A stretch of 10,590 nucleotides of DNA from Synergistaceae bacterium (GTDB lineage Bacteria > Synergistota > Synergistia > Synergistales > Aminobacteriaceae). A program made the position numbers and the translations under genes. Location of the stretch: the NCBI GenBank assembly GCA_009778055.1, contig WRKN01000079.1:1-10590 (forward strand), in the 5' to 3' direction. Below the pieces are notes generated by a model. It had not been told where the DNA came from, did not search any database, and saw nothing but the letters and a program-made list of their open reading frames with translations. Shown here piece after piece: positions 6,342-10,590 of this stretch (positions are counted from its first letter, which is position 1; the number at the start of each line of letters is the position of its first letter).

Positions 6342-7274
6342 CACCTCCACCGTATCATTCGCCACTACAACGGCTGTTATAACCGTCTTGCTCGCCACGT
6401 TGCGCACCCTGATCTCATCGCCGAGGCCCCCGTTTTCCATGGCCTCTCCCCTTGTCCTGATGACCATGCCGCCGCTTCTCACCACAATTGTAACGTTTTT
6501 CCCTCTTTCTATTATCGGCACGTCGGCCAGCAAATTAAGGGCCAACGCCTCTCCCTGAGAAAGGTTCTTTCTGACGGCCCTTCCGGCGACGTCGGAGAAC
6601 TTCGAGGCGTATACCCCCGGCCTGCTCACACGGATTTGGCGAACCGTCACGTCCGTTTCTTTCGGAATTTCCCCCCTCCTCAAGGAGCGGGTCAGGACAA
6701 GGACGGGCTGAGTCCAGGTAAGGCGCACCGCCAGCGAGCGTTCCGCGCCGGAATCATTGCGGAACCTGAGCGTAGCGGCCGCCGTCCCCGGAACTATGGA
6801 CGCGGGGGCCACAAGACGGCCTTCCGGCATCCCTCCCTGGTATCGCACCTCGACTTCACCGTCCCAGGACGCGAGAGATTTTATGAGCGCCGGCAAGTCC
6901 CCCTGCCGGCCCGTGTCCTGAAGCAGGCCGCCATTTTCGGGAGCTCCTTTTTCAACCCTTACGGTTCTCGGCATTTTCAGTTCAAAGCGAACTCCATCCA
7001 GTCCGCTGACTTGCAGGGCATCAACGACCTGTTCTCTGGTTATGACGCCGTTTTCTATCATCAAAAGCAGCTCTCCGGCTTGTCTCACCAAAGCCTGAGG
7101 GCCGCTTATGTCGGCTATCTCCCAGAGGGCGCAGGCGTCGGTTTCCGAGCGCACGACGTCAGGTATGGAAATTTGCAGGGTTCTATTAGCTGCGGCGGCA
7201 AAACACGGGAAGAGCAAGATAAACGCGGATACAAAAAAAAGGCGGAGAAGCCTCCGCCCGATACGGCCGTTCAT
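6330..7274 (-). CDS. flgA: Flagellar P-ring assembly chaperone FlgA
   Basis: 314 residues, longer than E. coli FlgA (about 219). A Sec signal peptide (RIGRRLLR, hydrophobic core, AAA before about residue 29) sends it to the periplasm. The middle (30-185) is a poorly conserved family-specific region. The C-terminal part (about 190-314) is the SAF domain: RSLRRGEIPKETDVTVRQIRV, then DVAGRAVRKNLSQGEALALNLL and a final small beta domain with GDEIRVRN. FlgA assists P-ring formation by FlgI, which is encoded two genes downstream. The ATG lies 2 bp after the flgG stop with no strong ribosome site, so it probably depends on ribosomes finishing flgG. Codons 6-14, in the signal peptide, contain a terminator-like hairpin and U8 tract. 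Confidence 0.94.
   Translation of the reverse strand: MNGRIGRRLLRLFFVSAFILLFPCFAAAANRTLQISIPDVVRSETDACALWEIADISGPQALVRQAGELLLMIENGVITREQVVDALQVSGLDGVRFELKMPRTVRVEKGAPENGGLLQDTGRQGDLPALIKSLASWDGEVEVRYQGGMPEGRLVAPASIVPGTAAATLRFRNDSGAERSLAVRLTWTQPVLVLTRSLRRGEIPKETDVTVRQIRVSRPGVYASKFSDVAGRAVRKNLSQGEALALNLLADVPIIERGKNVTIVVRSGGMVIRTRGEAMENGGLGDEIRVRNVASKTVITAVVVANDTVEVKMP
7233..7259 (-). terminator. Intrinsic-terminator-like hairpin and U8 tract just inside flgA
   Basis: On the coding strand GGCGGAG-GCTT-CTCCGCC (7258-7241) is a perfect 7-bp GC-rich stem with a 4-nt loop, directly followed by eight T (7240-7233). A G-U pair can close the base. It begins about 19 nt after the flgG stop, so it is placed where a terminator for an mreB-flgF-flgG transcript would be expected, yet it is also codons 6-14 of flgA. 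By sequence alone it is a near-ideal rho-independent terminator; activity in the cell may depend on flgA translation. Confidence 0.6.
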
Positions 7275-7276
7275 GT

Positions 7277-8068
7277 TTAACGTTTCAATCCATTTGCGAT
7301 GCGCAGAAGGTCGTCCGCTGTCTGCACCCCTTTGGAGTTTGCTTCGTAAGCCCTTTGCGCGATGATCATCCCCACCATCTCGTCAACCACCTGAACGTTG
7401 GACATTTCAAGAATGCCCTGACGTACCTGGGACATACCGTCCTCTCCCGGCGCGCCTAAAATAGGAGCCCCGCTGGCGTCGGTCTCGATAAATAAATTAC
7501 TGCCTAAAGCCCGCAGCCCCGCCGGATTGACGAAGCGCGCCAATTCAAGCTGGCCTATTTCCTGCGTCTCCACCTGCCCGGCCAGTTTAACCGATATTAT
7601 GCCGTCATTGCCGAGGGTAATTTCAACCGCGTCCTCCGGAATCACTATGGCCGGTTCCAGCAGCAACCCTTCGTGATTCACTATCTGGCCTTCGCCGTCC
7701 ACCTGCCATGAACCGGCCCTGGTGTAAGCGAGCATACCATCCTGCATGGTGACCTGAAAGTAACCCTGATTGCCGGCTATGGCCCAGTCCAAAGGGTTGT
7801 CGGTCACCTGCATGTAACCCTCCGTCATGAACGATGGAGTGCCGATGACGCGCGTTCCCAGTCCTACCTGTACGCCGGTTGGTATCGTGGAAGCCGGATC
7901 GACGGGAGCGCCCGGCTCGCGCGCTATCTGATATATCAAATCCTGAAAATCTGCGCGGCGTTTCTTGTAGCCGGTGGTGTTGACGTTAGCCAGATTGTGC
8001 GATACCACGTCAAGGTTGGTTTGCTGGGCAATCATGCCCGACGCGCTTGACCATAACGATCTTAACAT
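7277..8068 (-). CDS. flgG: Flagellar distal rod protein FlgG
   Basis: 263 residues from ATG 8068, close to the usual 260. The N-terminal rod/hook motif TNLDVVSHNLANVNTTGYKK (17-36) precedes RRADFQDLIYQ, and the C terminus ends with the matching helix LEMSNVQVVDEMVGMIIAQRAYEANSKGVQTADDLLRIAN. GVQVGLGT near residue 65 is typical of FlgG. It builds the distal rod through the periplasm and is exported by the flagellar type III apparatus. The reading frame stays open further upstream (to 8305), but ATG 8068 has AGGAGG (8078-8083) 9 nt upstream and the family N terminus MLRSLWSSASGM, so the longer version is rejected. It starts 23 bp after flgF. The Bacillus counterpart is FlhP. Confidence 0.97.
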   Translation of the reverse strand: MLRSLWSSASGMIAQQTNLDVVSHNLANVNTTGYKKRRADFQDLIYQIAREPGAPVDPASTIPTGVQVGLGTRVIGTPSFMTEGYMQVTDNPLDWAIAGNQGYFQVTMQDGMLAYTRAGSWQVDGEGQIVNHEGLLLEPAIVIPEDAVEITLGNDGIISVKLAGQVETQEIGQLELARFVNPAGLRALGSNLFIETDASGAPILGAPGEDGMSQVRQGILEMSNVQVVDEMVGMIIAQRAYEANSKGVQTADDLLRIANGLKR

Positions 8069-8091
8069 TTTAATATTCCTCCTGAAAAATT

Positions 8092-8901
8092 CTATTGCCT
8101 GCCGAAGGACGTTATCAGCTTGCCGGTTGATTCGTCGTGGGTAATCAGGGCTTTGGACGCTCCTTCGTAGGCTCTGTGAGCCTCTATCATCCGTACCATC
8201 TCCTCCACAACGCTGACGTTGGAAGATTCCAGCGCGCCGGTCACCAGCCGCAGGCCCTCCTCCACCGGAACGGGGCCGCCGGAATCGTCGTTGGGGACGA
8301 GGCAATTCCTTCCTACCTGCCGGAGGTACGTCGGGTTTTCAAAGGTAAAGAGCGTTATCTGCCCCACCTCTTCACCGTCGGCGAACACCTGGCCGGTGTT
8401 CGTTATATAGGCCGAGGACGCCTCCTCCACAGTTATGGGGCCGCCATCTCCCTGAAGGGTCATTCCATCGACCGTGACCAGGTTGCCTTCCGGCCCGACC
8501 AGAAAATTCCCCTGCCGGGTATAGTACATGTTGCCCGCGTCGTCCGTAACGGCAAAAAACCCCGGCCCGTCTATGGCGACGTCAAAAGGGGCGTCGGTTG
8601 TCTTAACCACGCCGGGACGCGTATCCATGAAACTTTCGGAATAGATGTTGGCCAAAGCCATGGTTCCAATGACCTGAGTACCCCGCCAGTTCATGGTAAA
8701 GGGCGGGTACGTCGTTATTTTGGTCTCTCCGTCCTCGGATATCTTTTCGATGCGATCCATCAGCGCGCTGAAGTCCGCGTTGGCCGAAATCCTCCTGCGA
8801 AAACCCGCGGTATCGACATTTGCCAGGTTGTTCGCCACCACGTCCAGATTTGTTTCCTGCACCACCATGGCCGAAGCGGCCGCATATAGTCCTCGATGCA
8901 C
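8092..8901 (-). CDS. flgF: Flagellar proximal rod protein FlgF (FlhO-type)
   Basis: 269 residues. It shares the rod/hook pattern with FlgG: HRGLYAAASAMVVQETNLDVVANNLANVDTAGFRRR at the N terminus, central PFDVAIDGPGFFAVTDDAGNMYYTRQGNF, and C-terminal LESSNVSVVEEMVRMIEAHRAYEGASKAL. Assignment as FlgF rather than a second FlgG rests on its place before flgG and its weaker fit to FlgG in the region of residues 60-80. It is a rod subunit exported without a Sec signal. The start is GTG (8899-8901) with GGAGG (8908-8912) 6 nt upstream. It lies 26 bp after the MreB-like gene, the same order as mbl-flhO-flhP in Bacillus subtilis. Confidence 0.92.
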   Translation of the reverse strand: MHRGLYAAASAMVVQETNLDVVANNLANVDTAGFRRRISANADFSALMDRIEKISEDGETKITTYPPFTMNWRGTQVIGTMALANIYSESFMDTRPGVVKTTDAPFDVAIDGPGFFAVTDDAGNMYYTRQGNFLVGPEGNLVTVDGMTLQGDGGPITVEEASSAYITNTGQVFADGEEVGQITLFTFENPTYLRQVGRNCLVPNDDSGGPVPVEEGLRLVTGALESSNVSVVEEMVRMIEAHRAYEGASKALITHDESTGKLITSFGRQ

Positions 8902-8927
8902 AAGAAGCCTCCGATTTCAAGAATATT

Positions 8928-9974
8928 TCAGAACTTGCGCTTACGACCCTTCTTCACGTTCACCAGAATGTTGTTGCGTCCCGATGCGCAAAGCCTGTCT
9001 ATTTCGGAAAGGGCCTTTCCGGTTCCGAGAGCCACGCACTCCATCGGGTTCTCGGCCGTAAAGCAGTTGATTCCCGTCTGTTGGGTTATCAGCTCCGTAA
9101 GCCCCTTGAGCAGACAGCCTCCGCCCGTAAGCACTATCCCTCTGTCAATAATATCGGCTGAAAGTTCGGGCGGCGTTAGCTCCAAAACATTACGCACTCC
9201 ATCCAACAACGTCTGGACCATCTCCCCTATGGCCATGTTGACGGCCGAGCTCGACACCTCTATCTGGCGCGGAAGCCCCTGTATAAGGTCGCGCCCCTTG
9301 ATAATCATGCGCCGGTCCTCTTCCTGCGGCATGCAAGTCCCTATCATGATCTTCAGGTTTTCGGCCGTCTGTTCGCCTATCGCCAGGTTGTACTGTCTGC
9401 GCAGGTATCTCATTATTCCCTCGTCGAATTTATCTCCGCCGATTCGCAAAGACTTGGAAACAACAATTCCGCCGAGCGATATCACGGCGATATCGGTCGT
9501 GCCGCCACCGACGTCGACTATCATCTTGCCTCTAGCCTCCTCGACGTCAAGATTAGCTCCTATAGCAGCGGCCATCGGCTCTTCTATCAAATATGCCTCC
9601 TTCGCCCCTACCTCCAGCGCCGCTTCCAGCACCGCGCGCCGTTCTACGTCGGTAGCGCCGGACGGTACGCATATCATCACCCTGTGTTTGAAAAAACGAT
9701 CCCGCCCTTTGGTAATACGTTTTATGAAATGCTGAAGCAACGCCTCCGTCATGGAATAGTCAGCTATGACCCCGTCGCGCAGCGGGCGCATGGAGACCAC
9801 GCTGCCCGGCGTTCTCCCCACCATATTTTTAGCCTCGTATCCAACGGCCAGTATGTTGCCGTTATCCGTGTTCAGCGCCACCACCGACGGTTCTCTGAGC
9901 ACCACTCCGCGCCTTTTCTCGAAAATGATGATTGTGGCCGTTCCCAGGTCAATCCCGATATCCGTCCCGAACAT
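8928..9974 (-). CDS. mreB: MreB/Mbl-family rod-shape actin homologue
   Basis: 348 residues. Actin-fold nucleotide motifs are present: phosphate-1 loop DLGTAT (9-14), catalytic region EEPMAAAIG (131-139), phosphate-2 loop DVGGGTTD (154-161), and adenosine motif TGGG (283-286). PPELSADIIDRGI and ENPMECVALGTG are family signatures. It polymerises under the membrane to direct elongasome wall synthesis. The usual GTAN has Thr in place of Asn (residue 14), and a basic tail KKGRKRKF ends the protein. Linkage to flgF-flgG resembles mbl, so it may be the Mbl-type paralogue; there is no mreC or mreD next to it. The ATG has AGGAGGAA (9981-9988) upstream, inside the truA end; the two genes overlap by 26 bp. 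Confidence 0.93.
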   Translation of the reverse strand: MFGTDIGIDLGTATIIIFEKRRGVVLREPSVVALNTDNGNILAVGYEAKNMVGRTPGSVVSMRPLRDGVIADYSMTEALLQHFIKRITKGRDRFFKHRVMICVPSGATDVERRAVLEAALEVGAKEAYLIEEPMAAAIGANLDVEEARGKMIVDVGGGTTDIAVISLGGIVVSKSLRIGGDKFDEGIMRYLRRQYNLAIGEQTAENLKIMIGTCMPQEEDRRMIIKGRDLIQGLPRQIEVSSSAVNMAIGEMVQTLLDGVRNVLELTPPELSADIIDRGIVLTGGGCLLKGLTELITQQTGINCFTAENPMECVALGTGKALSEIDRLCASGRNNILVNVKKGRKRKF

Positions 9975-10590
9975 TAACTATTCCTCCTAAAATTGACCCC
10001 TCGGAGCTTCGGCAAAAACTTATGTCTTTGTAGGCGGCCCGCCAAAAATAAAGACCGCATGCCGGTGCTGTAACCCCGCTGTACCTGCGTTCGTTTCTCT
10101 CGCTTAAAAGCTCCCTGAACCAGGACGCCGGCTCTTCGCCGCGCCCGATCTTATCAAGGCTTCCCACTATAATGCGCACCATGTTCATCAGGAAAGACGG
10201 CGCGCGCGCCGTTATCATCGACAGGCCGCCGATTCTTTTGTACCTCAGGCGCGAAATGGTTCGCGCGCTTTCTTCAGGGCACTCCCCGGTCTTGCAGAAA
10301 GCGCGAAAATCGTGATGCCCCTCCAGTATACGACATGCTTCCCGCACCGAATCAGCGTCCCATTCATGTTTGCGCCACCATGCCATATCCCGCAGGTGCG
10401 GCCGGCAGCTTCTGCCGTGCTGGATAAAATAGCGGTACTCCCTCCACAGCGCGCAGCGCCGCGCGTTGAAGTCATCCGGAACCCTCATCGCGCGCATCAG
10501 CGACACGTCAGAAGGCAGATAGAAATTCGCGGCTGTCGTCAGGCGGCCGGCGTCCCATTCTTTGCTCATATCGAACGACGCCACCTGTCC
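9949..10590 (-). CDS. truA: tRNA pseudouridine synthase A, C-terminal part (partial)
   Basis: The last 213 residues of a TruA-type enzyme; the 5' end lies beyond the right edge, and the frame is open to base 10590, where it begins GQVASFD. TruA makes pseudouridine at positions 38-40 of the tRNA anticodon arm. Family segments seen are LPSDVSLMRAMRVPDDFNAR followed by REYRYFI, GHHDFRAFC and FLMNMVRIIVGSLDKIGRG, then a divergent end. The catalytic aspartate (in the DAGVHA motif just before GQV) is outside the window and cannot be checked. The final codons supply the ribosome site and first bases of the next gene: the TGA stop (9949-9951) is 26 bp inside mreB. Confidence 0.93.
   Translation of the reverse strand, partial: GQVASFDMSKEWDAGRLTTAANFYLPSDVSLMRAMRVPDDFNARRCALWREYRYFIQHGRSCRPHLRDMAWWRKHEWDADSVREACRILEGHHDFRAFCKTGECPEESARTISRLRYKRIGGLSMITARAPSFLMNMVRIIVGSLDKIGRGEEPASWFRELLSERNERRYSGVTAPACGLYFWRAAYKDISFCRSSEGSILGGIVNVRDGYRD
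9981..9988 (-). promoter_or_regulatory. Ribosome binding site of the mreB-like gene inside truA
   Basis: AGGAGGAA on the minus strand, 6 nt before ATG 9974. It is an almost perfect Shine-Dalgarno sequence and lies within truA codons near the C terminus (GGIVNV), which fixes the mreB start despite the 26-bp gene overlap. Confidence 0.85.

Noticed and set aside
4606..7280. Very long plus-strand open frames (569 and 324 codons) antisense to flgI-flgH and flgA
   Set aside because: They mirror well-identified genes on the minus strand, show no recognisable protein motif, and are expected from GC-rich codon bias.
8069..8305. Upstream extension of the flgG frame by 79 codons
   Set aside because: The extension overlaps flgF in another frame, has low-complexity Arg/Gly-rich content, and the family start ATG 8068 has a strong ribosome site.
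9975..10030. Sigma-28-like or sigma-70-like promoter before the mreB-like gene (GCCGAAGC; TTGCCG with TTTTAG)
   Set aside because: Only partial matches; no convincing -35 at the right spacing for sigma-28 and only three of six -10 matches for sigma-70.
10033..10043. GGCGG-C-CCGCC palindrome near the end of truA as a terminator
   Set aside because: On the transcribed (minus) sense the T-run is before, not after, the stem, and the site is coding.

Overview
The window is a compact stretch of bacterial chromosome in which every gene I can support is on the minus strand; all positions are on the given plus strand, so transcription runs from high to low coordinates. The flagellar genes include both P-ring (FlgI) and L-ring (FlgH) proteins, so the cell has an outer membrane and is motile. 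The MreB-family gene sits directly before the two rod genes flgF and flgG, as mbl-flhO-flhP does in Bacillus. A kbl plus SDR-type threonine dehydrogenase pair suggests amino-acid catabolism. Together with moderately high GC, this fits a diderm amino-acid-fermenting anaerobe such as a member of Synergistota. That placement is inference; diderm Firmicutes are an alternative.

Layout in transcription order: truA (5' end cut by the window edge at 10590), an MreB/Mbl-type actin homologue, flgF, flgG, flgA, flgH, flgI, flgJ, a YkgJ-type cysteine-cluster protein, greA, and a stand-alone LigB/Memo-like domain protein. These eleven genes are separated by at most 30 bp or overlap, and look like one transcription unit or a chain of coupled ones. 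After a gap of about 110 bp come kbl and tdh, abutting. After a further 52-bp gap comes the start of pgsA, cut by the left edge at position 1.

How the genes work together: FlgF and FlgG form the rod, FlgJ assists rod assembly, FlgA chaperones P-ring assembly, FlgI and FlgH form the P and L rings. The MreB homologue is a cell-shape and wall-synthesis scaffold. Tdh and Kbl convert threonine through 2-amino-3-ketobutyrate to glycine and acetyl-CoA. TruA, GreA and PgsA are housekeeping functions (tRNA pseudouridylation, transcript-cleavage factor, phosphatidylglycerol synthesis).

The most unusual sequence signals are two hairpin-plus-U8 structures that look like intrinsic terminators on the coding strand but lie inside open reading frames, near the 5' ends of flgA (7233-7259) and ykgJ (4137-4168). 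They may be chance, or translation-dependent polarity or attenuation sites that split the operon. I saw no RNA gene, CRISPR array, insertion sequence or defence system. No gene-free stretch exceeds 300 bases.
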